IMG/VR virus record: IMGVR_UViG_3300028920_000191
Location: 1-32,926 of that record
Direction: 5' to 3' (one strand)
DNA: 32,926 nucleotides
Source: a virus
The notes below the pieces were generated by a model. That model searched no databases and was not told where the DNA came from. It saw nothing but the letters and a program-made list of their open reading frames with translations. Position 1 is the first letter of the stretch. Every line of letters begins with the position of its first letter. Below are positions 1 to 6,666 of this stretch, piece after piece. The position numbers and the translations under genes were made by a program.

Positions 1-136
1 AACGAGGGTTAGATCCAGGTCCTTAATAACGTCGGCGTTCTTACAACGGGATACGACGAGCCAAGCATCGAGGTTATCGGCCTGAACCGCCGGACCAAAT
101 CATTACCTCTTTATTTGCAAATGGTAGGCCGAGGAT
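1..136. repeat. Left copy of 136-bp terminal overlap (circular genome)
   Basis: These 136 bases recur at 32791-32926 with a single difference: position 10 is T here and A at 32800. A helicase reading frame is continuous across the join. This is the usual signature of a circular or circularly permuted genome assembled as a linear contig, giving a unique length of 32,790 bp. The T creates an in-frame TAG in this copy where the other copy has AAG (Lys), so it is probably a contig-end error. Confidence 0.93.
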
Positions 137-627
137 CCAGGCCTTACCCGGGTAAAAAGGATTTTGTCGTCCTGGATATGGGCGCCAATTTTGAGGAGTT
201 TGGGACCTGGGACGAACCTCGCAGTATGTCAGAGGTGTTTTTTAACCCGGCCAAAGCAAAGGAAAAGCTCGACGCCGCGCCGGCGAAAGCTTGTAAAAAG
301 TGCGGAGCGATTAATTCGATCGCCGCCCGCGTTTGTATTGCTTGCGGAGAGGAGTTTCCAAAACCAAAGCCAACGGTCGAGGAGATCGTCGGCGCTCACT
401 TTGTTGAGGTTAAGCCCGAGGAGATCCTCCGACAAGATCCGAAAAACTGGACCTTTGAGGATATTCTCGTCGTTCAGAAAATCAAAGGATATAAAGACGG
501 TTGGCTTTATTATCAAATGGCCGAGAGGGGCGTCGCCTTCCTCCAGCAATATGCAAAGCTCAAAGGATACCGTCCCGGCTGGGTATATGCCACTTTGAAA
601 AGATTTAATAAATTGCCGGCTAGTTAA
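1..627 (+). CDS. SF2 DEAD/DEAH-type helicase, C-terminal part (continues from 31948-32926)
   Basis: This is the 3' part of the helicase that begins at 31948. When the ends are joined at the 136-bp overlap the protein is 489 aa. The segment holds helicase motif VI (QMVGRGSR, about residues 321-328) and then a four-cysteine zinc-ribbon-like motif, CxxC-x10-CxxC (C379, C382, C393, C396), before an unassigned C-terminal tail rich in aromatic residues. The likely role is ATP-driven DNA remodelling during phage replication or recombination. It lies 2 bp upstream of the RepA-like helicase gene, so the two are probably co-transcribed. The codon at 10-12 reads TAG here but AAG in the right-hand copy, which I treat as a sequence error at the contig end. 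Confidence 0.88.
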
Positions 628-629
628 CT

Positions 630-1796
630 ATGTCTTTACGCAAATCATTGGCCGAGGCTGAGGCTCTCACTCGCGGGAGTTTTGGCGATCAACCGGGAGA
701 GGTTGACCTCGGCGCCCTCAACCTGGTAACCGAAAAGCTCACCCAGGATCTCGCCCAGGATCTCCGATTTAATCCCGGTAAAGAGCCCGAAAAGCCGCGC
801 CCGGTTATCCGGATAAATGAGTCGATAATATCATCGACCGAAAATATAACGGTCATTTCGGGAGCCTCAAAGGTCGGTAAGTCCCGGCTTTTCTCGGCCC
901 TCATTTCAGGAACTTTCAAATATAACGAGCTCCTTAATCCGGATTTTATGGGGTTTAGCATCACCCAAAGCCCAGGGACCGCCGTCGTATATATCGACAC
1001 CGAGCAAAGCCGATATGACTGGTATCGGATATCCCGGTCCTGTTATCGGCGTGTTAACCTGGATAAGCCTCCGGCGTTTTTCGGATCTTATAACTTTCGA
1101 GGCCTCAGCTATGCAAAGCGGATCGCTGTTTTTGAGGAGGTCCTTAAAAAAGAGGCCGACGACTTTGGCGGGATCCACCTTATCGCCCTGGACGGGATCG
1201 CGGACTTTTGCAAGAGCCCAAACGACGAGGAGGAGAGTTTCGAGGTCGTCGATTGGATCGAGTCGATCGCTGTAAAATACCGGACGCCGGTCGTTACCAC
1301 CTTGCACCTAAACCCAGGCGAGCAAAGCGAGAAAATGAGGGGACACCTGGGGAGCCAAATAGAGCGGAAAGCGGAGTCCGTTTTCATATTGAAAAGAGAC
1401 GATAAGGCTCAGGGAGTAGAAATAAAGCCGAAAGTCCTCCGAAATTCAGGCGGAGAAGTTCCGGCGATACTTATAAAATGGGATCGGGATAAGCACGATT
1501 TCGTTTTTAGCGGAGAGATTAAGACCCAGGAGGCGCGCGACTATACGACCTTTAAGCCGGAGGAGCTGAGGGATCGGATTGACCAGGTTTTTTTAAAGGA
1601 CGAGGAGCTTAAGGGCGACGAGCTGAGGCTCGGGATAAAGATCGCTTTTGGTTACTCGAATAACTCGAAAATCGCCGAGGTTAAGGCTTGGCTTAAGCGG
1701 ATTAACTGGATCGCGACCAACGGCGAGCCGGCGACCTCTCCGAAATTACGATATATTAAAGGACCTCAATACTTAGACAATGGACCAGGATTTTAA
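630..1796 (+). CDS. RepA-like hexameric replicative helicase (RecA-fold/AAA_25 ATPase)
   Basis: The 388-aa product has a Walker A motif (GASKVGKS, residues 78-85), a conserved acidic strand (YIDTEQ, about 121-126), a Walker B motif (LIALDGIAD, 184-192) and the sensor segment TTLHLNPG followed by RGHLGSQIERKAES (about 223-250). That arrangement is typical of RepA/AAA_25 plasmid and phage helicases of the RecA fold. It probably unwinds DNA as a hexamer at the phage origin. The gene follows the SF2 helicase by 2 bp and overlaps the HNH gene by 17 bp, and a repeat-rich candidate origin lies 360 bp downstream. No primase domain is visible. Confidence 0.85.
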   Translation: MSLRKSLAEAEALTRGSFGDQPGEVDLGALNLVTEKLTQDLAQDLRFNPGKEPEKPRPVIRINESIISSTENITVISGASKVGKSRLFSALISGTFKYNELLNPDFMGFSITQSPGTAVVYIDTEQSRYDWYRISRSCYRRVNLDKPPAFFGSYNFRGLSYAKRIAVFEEVLKKEADDFGGIHLIALDGIADFCKSPNDEEESFEVVDWIESIAVKYRTPVVTTLHLNPGEQSEKMRGHLGSQIERKAESVFILKRDDKAQGVEIKPKVLRNSGGEVPAILIKWDRDKHDFVFSGEIKTQEARDYTTFKPEELRDRIDQVFLKDEELKGDELRLGIKIAFGYSNNSKIAEVKAWLKRINWIATNGEPATSPKLRYIKGPQYLDNGPGF

Positions 1797-2160
1797 AGGC
1801 GAAAAATGGCGACCGATTCCGGGCTTTTGCGCGGCTTACCAGGTCAGTAATTACGGCCGGATATACTCGGTAAGAAGGGGTAAAATGCTAAGCCCGGAGA
1901 TCCTAAAAAACAGGATGAAATTAATCTCCGGATATACCAGGGTAACCCTCTCAATCGACAATAATAGGACCCGGATTTTAGTCCACCGGGCGACGGCGAG
2001 GGCATGGGTCCCGGGTCGGACGGAGGACAAACACGTCGATCATATCGACAATAATCCGACTAATAACAGGGCCGAAAATCTGAGGTATTTAACGCCCGAG
2101 GAGAACCTCCGGCGGAGGCATTACCCACCAAAATCGGAGGACGACGACCTCCCTTTTTGA
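1780..2160 (+). CDS. NUMOD4-HNH endonuclease with SSB-like C-terminal tip
   Basis: The 126-aa protein starts with a NUMOD4 signature (EKWRPIPGF at about 8-16, YQVSNYGRIYS at 20-30). An HNH nuclease core follows: VHR at 68-70, HVDHIDNNPTNNRAENL at about 85-101 (H88 and N100 as core residues) and LRYLT. The last residues are SEDDDLPF, closely matching the acidic C-terminal tip of bacterial SSB (DFDDDIPF in E. coli), which docks replication and repair proteins. The gene sits directly between the replicative helicase and the candidate origin. It could be a homing-type endonuclease or a nicking enzyme recruited to replication; the tip makes the latter more interesting. It overlaps the upstream gene by 17 bp. 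Confidence 0.85.
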   Translation: MDQDFKGEKWRPIPGFCAAYQVSNYGRIYSVRRGKMLSPEILKNRMKLISGYTRVTLSIDNNRTRILVHRATARAWVPGRTEDKHVDHIDNNPTNNRAENLRYLTPEENLRRRHYPPKSEDDDLPF

Positions 2161-2396
2161 ACTTATCCCAACCGGTTTGGGATAAGTTGGGATAAGTGGG
2201 ATAAGTTACCTTTTTTCACCCTCTTTGGCTCGCCTGGAGACCCTCTTAAAATCTTATCCCTATCCCCCCCCCTATATAGGGGGGGGAAGGGATAAGTTAA
2301 GAGAGGTCGATCCGGCTCGGGAAGGGCTGATAAGGAAAATGGCTTTCCTGGATTGGGATAAGCTGGGATAAGTAGAATTTTTTTTAATATTGTAAA
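2160..2396. other. Candidate replication origin: GGGATAAG iterons and long hairpins
   Basis: This 237-bp non-coding stretch holds eight copies of GGGATAAG: forward at 2179, 2189, 2198, 2289, 2355 and 2365, and inverted at 2162-2169 and 2253-2260. Positions 2160-2188 form a perfect 12-bp inverted repeat with a 5-bp loop. Positions 2253-2296 form a second, longer imperfect hairpin with nine C, TATATA and eight G at its core, flanked by an inverted iteron pair. Iterons, cruciform potential and an AT core next to a RepA-like helicase and an HNH nuclease fit an origin of replication. A protein-binding control region for the gene at 2397 is the alternative. The iterons resemble but do not match DnaA boxes. 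Confidence 0.6.
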
Positions 2397-2879
2397 ATGA
2401 GTAAAACAGAAACACAAAAACCCGCAAGGCCTAAGAGCCTGGACGAGCTCGCGATTATGGAGGTCGTCGAAAAAGCTAACAACGATTTTAAAACCGCCTA
2501 CCTCTCCGGTATTGCCGAGCTCAAAGAAAGAGCCGAGGCGATGGAGATCTCGGGATCTTACCAGGACCGTAAGGCAGCGAAACAGATCCGCCGCTCGATG
2601 CAAATCGTCCAGGATATTTTCAAGGTCGCGAAGGAGGCTATTCTCAACCTGGAGGATTACGCCAACGCGCGACGCGTGGAGAGCGCAACCTTACGAGCCC
2701 GCCAGCTCGTCGCCGACAAATATCTCCTCGATACGTTCGGAGTCCTCCGGGAGCTAAACGAGGAGCTCGCCGAAATGAACGGTAAGAAATACGCGGACCC
2801 AAAGGAACCGGAGGCGTTTAAAACCAACTTAGACACTTTGACGGATAACGCCGATAACGATGGCGATCCCTGGGACTGA
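2397..2879 (+). CDS. Unknown helical protein next to candidate origin
   Basis: I do not recognise this 160-aa protein. It is strongly charged and predicted mainly helical (about residues 15-130, many Glu, Lys, Arg and Leu), with an acidic tail ending in DNDGDPWD. No membrane segment or catalytic motif is visible. It is the first gene downstream of the iteron region. A T-run and a TAATATTG sequence (2385-2392, close to the Bacteroidota -7 consensus TAnnTTTG) sit directly upstream, so its expression may be linked to the origin region. The start ATG follows an A-rich leader, as in several neighbouring genes. Confidence 0.7.
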   Translation: MSKTETQKPARPKSLDELAIMEVVEKANNDFKTAYLSGIAELKERAEAMEISGSYQDRKAAKQIRRSMQIVQDIFKVAKEAILNLEDYANARRVESATLRARQLVADKYLLDTFGVLRELNEELAEMNGKKYADPKEPEAFKTNLDTLTDNADNDGDPWD

Positions 2880-2895
2880 TTTCCCGGCGCCTGAG

Positions 2896-2947
2896 CGACG
2901 ATCTACCTCTCTCCGGTATGTTTGGACGTCCGGGCTTGCGATCGTCG
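2896..2947. other. Inverted repeat in 106-bp gap
   Basis: The gap at 2880-2985 contains a perfect 8-bp inverted repeat (CGACGATC at 2896-2903 and GATCGTCG at 2940-2947) around a 36-bp loop that also holds two CCGG tetramers. It could fold at the RNA level as a weak terminator or leader structure. No T-run follows, so function is uncertain. Confidence 0.3.
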
Positions 2948-2985
2948 TTTAAAACGCTTAATTTTAAATATACAATTTGGCCGAT

Positions 2986-3336
2986 ATGAACAAAAAACAG
3001 AATTTAAACGGATCAGCTCCTCGCCCTTTAACCAGGACCGAGCGCCGCGAGCTTGTTAAAAAGCTCGGAAAAGAGACCGAGCGCCTCGAGAGACTGATCG
3101 TCTCCCAGGTCCTCCGGGAGTATTTAGGGTGCCAGCCGTTTACCGAGGATTACAAGGATCTCCAGGTTATCGCAAATAGCCAGGACGCCAGCGTCGCAAA
3201 AATCTATTTTCGAGGGCAATACCTGGGCGATCGTAAAACCTTTTACGGATCAGTCGAGGAGCTCCGCCCTCCGACTGTAAAATTTAAGCCCTCCGACCGC
3301 TTTAAGCCTCGAGACAATGGACCCGCGAGCGATTAG
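2986..3336 (+). CDS. Small basic protein of unknown function
   Basis: I do not recognise this 116-aa product. The chosen ATG (2986) follows an AT-rich leader; an in-frame TTG 9 bp upstream (2977) is less likely. The N-terminal half is a charged helix (RTERRELVKKLGKETERLERL), the C-terminal part is rich in Lys, Arg and Pro, and no catalytic motif or membrane segment is visible. It overlaps the next gene by 20 bp, so translation of the pair is probably coupled. It belongs to a run of small genes between the candidate origin and the VRR-NUC nuclease, and accessory replication proteins are plausible. Confidence 0.65.
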   Translation: MNKKQNLNGSAPRPLTRTERRELVKKLGKETERLERLIVSQVLREYLGCQPFTEDYKDLQVIANSQDASVAKIYFRGQYLGDRKTFYGSVEELRPPTVKFKPSDRFKPRDNGPASD

Positions 3337-3703
3337 GAGGATACCGGAGGAGTTCGCTCCATTTCCGGCCGGCAATATCCCGCCGGTATATAACGAGCTT
3401 AACCTTTTGCTCGGGCCAAAGTTTTTGGGCGAGTTTGGAATCCCTGGAGAGCAAACAAAGGGCCGCGATATCGACGAGGATTATCTCGGTAAAGTGGACC
3501 ACTTTATCGCCAGGGTCCGCGAGCGGATCGCTAAGGAGCAGCCGCCTTACAAGCGTATTTTTTTAGTCTCGGAGCTCGATCCTGAAAACCCAGGGAGGGC
3601 GATCGCTCACTTTAAGGAATGGATCGACCGGACCAGGAGGACGGACCTCGTAGAGTTTAACCAGTATTACACATTTATAAAAATTCAAAATGCAAAATCT
3701 TGA
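3317..3703 (+). CDS. Unknown protein, early gene cluster
   Basis: The 128-aa product has no motif I recognise. It looks soluble and globular, with mixed charged and aromatic residues throughout and no hydrophobic segment. It overlaps the preceding gene by 20 bp and the following small membrane protein gene by 14 bp. These tight overlaps and matching base composition argue for a real gene in an early operon rather than a shadow frame. Confidence 0.65.
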   Translation: MDPRAIRRIPEEFAPFPAGNIPPVYNELNLLLGPKFLGEFGIPGEQTKGRDIDEDYLGKVDHFIARVRERIAKEQPPYKRIFLVSELDPENPGRAIAHFKEWIDRTRRTDLVEFNQYYTFIKIQNAKS

Positions 3704-3884
3704 TCCGGCCCGGCTTGTTATTTGGGCCCTTTCTTTGGGTATTTCCGCGATCCTGTTGTCGATCGCCGTCCTGGTAATTGTATCCCTGGTTAAGGGGTTT
3801 TTCAAAGGCTTAAAAAAGGGCCTACGGTCTCAAAAGCAGAAAAGAGAGATCGACGAGCTCATTAAGGATATTAAAATTAACTGA
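3690..3884 (+). CDS. Small single-pass membrane protein
   Basis: The 64-aa product has one clear hydrophobic segment (about residues 8-34, rich in Ile, Leu and Val), followed by a strongly basic stretch (KGFFKGLKKGLRSQKQKR) and a short charged tail. By the positive-inside rule the C-terminus should be cytoplasmic. It overlaps the upstream gene by 14 bp and ends 1 bp before the VRR-NUC gene. The family is unknown. Small membrane proteins in early phage clusters may anchor replication or alter the host envelope, but nothing here identifies a specific role. Confidence 0.65.
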   Translation: MQNLDPARLVIWALSLGISAILLSIAVLVIVSLVKGFFKGLKKGLRSQKQKREIDELIKDIKIN

Positions 3885-3885
3885 T

Positions 3886-4272
3886 ATGCAAACAGTAAAG
3901 CAAACGGCGGATATGATTATCGAAATGACCGAGGCGCGCCTCCAGGCGGAGGCCGTCGCCTGGTTTCGTCGGAGATATAACCGGCTCGGACCGCTTATGT
4001 TTATGATTAAAAACGACGGCCGCAAAAGTGCGAGAGCGGGCGCCCTGGATACGGCCCTCGGGCTCACGCCTGGGACTCCCGACGTAATGCTAGCCGTCCC
4101 CTCTAAAGGAAAGTCGGGGCTTTTCCTGGAGTTCAAAACCAAAACCGGCAAGCTCAGCGCGGCCCAGGTCCTCCAGCTTGATAGGTTAAACGCCCAGGGT
4201 TACGAGGTCGCCGTCGTCCGGAGCCTGGAGATTTTTAAGGATATTATTAAGAATTACCTCGAAATTTGTTAA
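3886..4272 (+). CDS. VRR-NUC domain nuclease
   Basis: The 128-aa protein matches the compact phage VRR-NUC fold, a PD-(D/E)xK nuclease. It has an N-terminal helix with E/Q residues (about 16-30), the segment GLTPGTPDV with D66, then LFLEFKTKTG with E82 and K84, and SAAQVLQLDRL with Q94. Stand-alone phage VRR-NUC proteins are thought to cut branched or structured DNA, which suits a junction-processing role beside the helicases and the Bet recombinase. It is the last gene before a terminator-like hairpin at 4329-4357, marking the probable end of the early operon. Confidence 0.83.
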   Translation: MQTVKQTADMIIEMTEARLQAEAVAWFRRRYNRLGPLMFMIKNDGRKSARAGALDTALGLTPGTPDVMLAVPSKGKSGLFLEFKTKTGKLSAAQVLQLDRLNAQGYEVAVVRSLEIFKDIIKNYLEIC

Positions 4273-4282
4273 TTTTAAGCTG

Positions 4283-4313
4283 TTGATTCTAGTCATGATT
4301 TGCATAATTTTTG
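4283..4313 (+). promoter_or_regulatory. Putative Bacteroidota-type promoter
   Basis: A TTG at 4283-4285 lies 19 bp upstream of a TAATTTTTG sequence at 4305-4313. This is close to the Bacteroidota -33 TTG / -7 TAnnTTTG consensus, with one extra T in the -7 box. The 88-bp gap is the only non-coding stretch between the early genes and the head module, so this could drive the late genes. Transcription would begin just upstream of the 4329-4357 hairpin. Confidence 0.4.
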
Positions 4314-4328
4314 TTTTTAGTTAACACG

Positions 4329-4357
4329 AAAGTCCCGGGCAAAGTCCGGGCTTTTTT
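4329..4357 (+). terminator. Rho-independent terminator just before a start codon
   Basis: AAAG-T-CCCGG pairs with CCGGG-CTTT around a 7-nt loop, and six T residues follow (4352-4357). It would end the early transcript after the VRR-NUC gene. The next gene starts only 3 bp after the T-run, downstream of the putative promoter at 4283, so the hairpin could also act as a leader terminator that is read through or regulated. Confidence 0.75.
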
Positions 4358-4360
4358 GCT

Positions 4361-4972
4361 ATGGCTCATTTTCAATATATCGCCCTTAAAAACCGCCTTA
4401 CGCCGCGAGACGTTAACCTTAAGCGCGTCCCGAAAGGCTTTCCTTGTTATGCAATATGTTTGATCGGTCGGGATTTCGAGGGTAGGCCGGATCCAGGCGC
4501 CGAGGTGTTTCTTACGGACTGCAATTTTAAAACCTTATCGATCCAGTTTACCAACCGCCCGAGGCTGGAGGCCCTGGTCCTGGGATCCTGGTCCAATACC
4601 TGGGAAACATACGAGAAATTAAAGCGGGATTTCGACAAGTCGAGATATCCCTTTTTGCATTGGCTGAAAGTCGCCCGGATCCTGGACCTGGAGACTTACA
4701 AGGATTTCAAAGACCTGGAGGCCTGGAAAATGGACCCTGTTAGCCAAACGCTTAAGGAGTGGCGGCCGATTTTGAACCTTACCGCCCTGGAGAGAGAGAT
4801 CGACCTCCCGGAGGGCACGCTTAGGCACTTTGAAAAGGAAGGCGTCCCGGCAAAATGGAGGGATAAGGTCGTCCGGTATTTACAGTATTTCGGCGCTGAC
4901 CTTAAGCGCCTGGAGACCCGTAAAAAAAATTACCTTACTGAAAAGACGGAATTAAAGAGTTCGAGATCTTAG
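4361..4972 (+). CDS. Unknown protein with possible C-terminal HTH, first gene of head module
   Basis: I do not recognise the 203-aa product. The N-terminal about 120 residues look globular. Around residues 143-180 (LNLTALEREIDLPEGTLRHF, then PAKWRDKVVRYLQYFG) the sequence resembles a helix-turn-helix of the XRE type: alanine before the turn, then a recognition-helix-like segment. The tail is basic. Being first in the head module, it might be a late regulator or a DNA-packaging accessory; both are guesses. The start codon lies 3 bp after a terminator T-run, and the lack of any other leader makes its expression unusual. Confidence 0.65.
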   Translation: MAHFQYIALKNRLTPRDVNLKRVPKGFPCYAICLIGRDFEGRPDPGAEVFLTDCNFKTLSIQFTNRPRLEALVLGSWSNTWETYEKLKRDFDKSRYPFLHWLKVARILDLETYKDFKDLEAWKMDPVSQTLKEWRPILNLTALEREIDLPEGTLRHFEKEGVPAKWRDKVVRYLQYFGADLKRLETRKKNYLTEKTELKSSRS

Positions 4973-5007
4973 AGCTTAATCGCCCAGGTCTTTAATTTGG
5001 GCTTATT

Positions 5008-5424
5008 ATGAGTACATACCTCGCAAAAGCCGACTTTTTACCTGTTATAAGAGCGGAGGACCTTAACGAGCTGATCGACGCAACCGACGCAACGCTCGAC
5101 ACTTTGGAGGCCGAGGCCTTAAGCATGGTAAAAAATTATATCGGCAAGCGGTACGATATCGACGCCGAGACCGAGAAAACAGGGGCCGACCGCAATAGCT
5201 TTTTTATTGCTCAGATCCGAAAGATCGTAATTTATAACCTTTTTAGGCGCGCTGGAGTCTCCGCGATACCGGAACCGGTCAACCAGGATTACGCCGACGC
5301 TATGGATTGGCTCGAAAAGGTCGCGAGGGCAAAGCTCGACGTCGATCTCGATGTTTTACAGGACTCCGAGGGCGAGGATATTACGCGCTTTCGCTGGGGG
5401 TCTCAAAGTGCGCGGACTCATTAA
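5008..5424 (+). CDS. Mu gp36-like head-tail connector (DUF1320 type)
   Basis: The 138-aa protein has the usual layout of the Mu gp36/DUF1320 family: N-terminal YLAKADFLPVI, a DATLDTLEAEALSMVKNYIGKRYDI helical core (about 26-50), an IVIYNLFRRAG helix and a short tail with WGSQS near the C-terminus. Proteins of this type form the ring between portal and tail. It lies 9 bp upstream of the portal gene, whereas in Mu the gp36 gene follows the capsid gene, so head genes are rearranged here. Confidence 0.75.
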   Translation: MSTYLAKADFLPVIRAEDLNELIDATDATLDTLEAEALSMVKNYIGKRYDIDAETEKTGADRNSFFIAQIRKIVIYNLFRRAGVSAIPEPVNQDYADAMDWLEKVARAKLDVDLDVLQDSEGEDITRFRWGSQSARTH

Positions 5425-5433
5425 CCAAAAGCA

Positions 5434-6666
5434 ATGGATAAAAAATTTAACCTTTTGAGGCCCTCAACATGGTTTGATAACCAGGCTCTCGCAGCGCCTA
5501 CCGGCGAGGATGTAACCAAAAAACGGCAAAAAGGAGGGACGGCCGGCAAGCTTAAACAGGTTACCGAATACGAGAGCAAACTCGAGATTCAAAATTTTGT
5601 GGATAACGTTCGCCTCGCTGAGGATCTCACCGCGCCGGATCGCCGACCGCTCAATTACCACTATAAAGAATTTATGAAGGACGCGCACCTCGCGAGCCTG
5701 GTAAATACCCGGATCAATAAGGTCCTAGCGGAGCCGTTCGGGCTTTACGACGATAACGGGAAGCTTAACGAGGAGGCTACCAGCCTCTTAAAAAGGCCCT
5801 GGTTTGATAGGTTTGTAAAATACGCCCTCGAGGCTCGTTTTTACGGCTTTTCGATTATTGAATTACCGCAAATTGCACCGGGGAGAGAGGTCGAAAACGT
5901 CTTTCTTATCCCGCGCGACAATGTGGACCAGGTCGCCGGAACTATACACATTCATTCGACTAATTGGGAGGATAACGGCATCCCTTTCCGGGAGGGTCCG
6001 CTTGTTAAGGATCTGATCGAGATCTCCGGAGGGCCGAGAGACCTCGGGCTCTTAATGATTTGTGGTAAATGGGTAATTTATAAGGGTTATTCTGTAAGCG
6101 ATTGGAGCCGGCACTCGGAAAAATTCGGTATGCCCTCGATCGCGATTAAAACAGATACCAGCGATACAAAAAATATCGATGCAAAAGAGGCCTTTTTACG
6201 GGACTTTGGAGCAAACGCTTACGCGATACTTGACCTCACCGACGAGATCCAGCTTATCGAGGCTGCCAAAAATGACCCTTATAAGATTTACGACTCCTTA
6301 ATCGAGCGCGCCGACGCTCAGCTCTCCAAAATTGTGCTCGGGCAAACAGGGACCACCGACGAAAAGGCTTTTGTCGGATCTGCCGAGGTGCACGAGAGGA
6401 CGCTCGACGACTACATCCTCGCGGATCTCCGGAGCCTGGTATATGACATTAATTACAAGGTTATCCCTCGGCTATTACTGAGAGGTTACCCGATTAAAGG
6501 CCTATCTTTCGATTATAAGGTTAACCGGGAGGAGGAGAGAGATCCCGGAGCAATGAAAAAAAGCGCCGGCCTGGAGGACGAGGGCGAAAAAAAGCTTTAT
6601 CTCTCGCCTGGGATCCGGCAAATACTGAATATTTCATCTCTTTATCAGGATCCGCACCACCACTAA
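5434..6666 (+). CDS. Portal protein, Mu gp29-like (DUF935)
   Basis: The 410-aa product fits the DUF935 / Mu gp29 portal family: FMKDAHLASLVNTRINKVL in the N-terminal third, WFDRFVKYALEARFYGFSIIEL, GKWVIYKG, and the DFGANAYAILD-EIQLIEA segment, followed by LGQTGTTDEKAFVGSAEVHERTLDDYI. Portals form the dodecameric DNA channel at one capsid vertex. The last 23 residues after the slippery heptamer at 6588-6594 (ending in QDPHHH) look unlike a conserved domain. A -1 shift at that point would instead give a 935-aa portal-MuF fusion, so two products are possible. It lies 9 bp after the connector gene. Confidence 0.87.
   Translation: MDKKFNLLRPSTWFDNQALAAPTGEDVTKKRQKGGTAGKLKQVTEYESKLEIQNFVDNVRLAEDLTAPDRRPLNYHYKEFMKDAHLASLVNTRINKVLAEPFGLYDDNGKLNEEATSLLKRPWFDRFVKYALEARFYGFSIIELPQIAPGREVENVFLIPRDNVDQVAGTIHIHSTNWEDNGIPFREGPLVKDLIEISGGPRDLGLLMICGKWVIYKGYSVSDWSRHSEKFGMPSIAIKTDTSDTKNIDAKEAFLRDFGANAYAILDLTDEIQLIEAAKNDPYKIYDSLIERADAQLSKIVLGQTGTTDEKAFVGSAEVHERTLDDYILADLRSLVYDINYKVIPRLLLRGYPIKGLSFDYKVNREEERDPGAMKKSAGLEDEGEKKLYLSPGIRQILNISSLYQDPHHH
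6588..6594 (+). promoter_or_regulatory. Candidate -1 ribosomal frameshift site (A AAA AAG), portal to MuF
   Basis: In the portal frame the codons read GAA AAA AAG, giving the A_AAA_AAG heptamer in exactly the phase used by dnaX and by many tail-chaperone genes. The -1 frame is open from here to 8240, while the portal frame stops at 6664-6666. The MuF frame has no ATG, GTG or TTG between 6594 and TTG 6780. The same heptamer, in the same phase, marks the chaperone shift at 17227-17233. A missing A in the A7 run is the alternative. Confidence 0.6.

Noticed and set aside
10-12. In-frame TAG in the helicase as a true nonsense mutation
   Set aside because: The second copy of the same region at 32800 reads AAG, so a contig-end error is far more likely.
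2160-2396. DnaA boxes in the origin candidate
   Set aside because: The inverted iteron CTTATCCC(A) shares TTATCC with the DnaA box TTATCCACA but none of the copies matches the full 9-mer.
6553-6564. Second A-rich run in the portal gene as the slippery site
   Set aside because: ATG AAA AAA AGC does not present A_AAA_AAG in the zero-frame phase; the run at 6588-6594 does.
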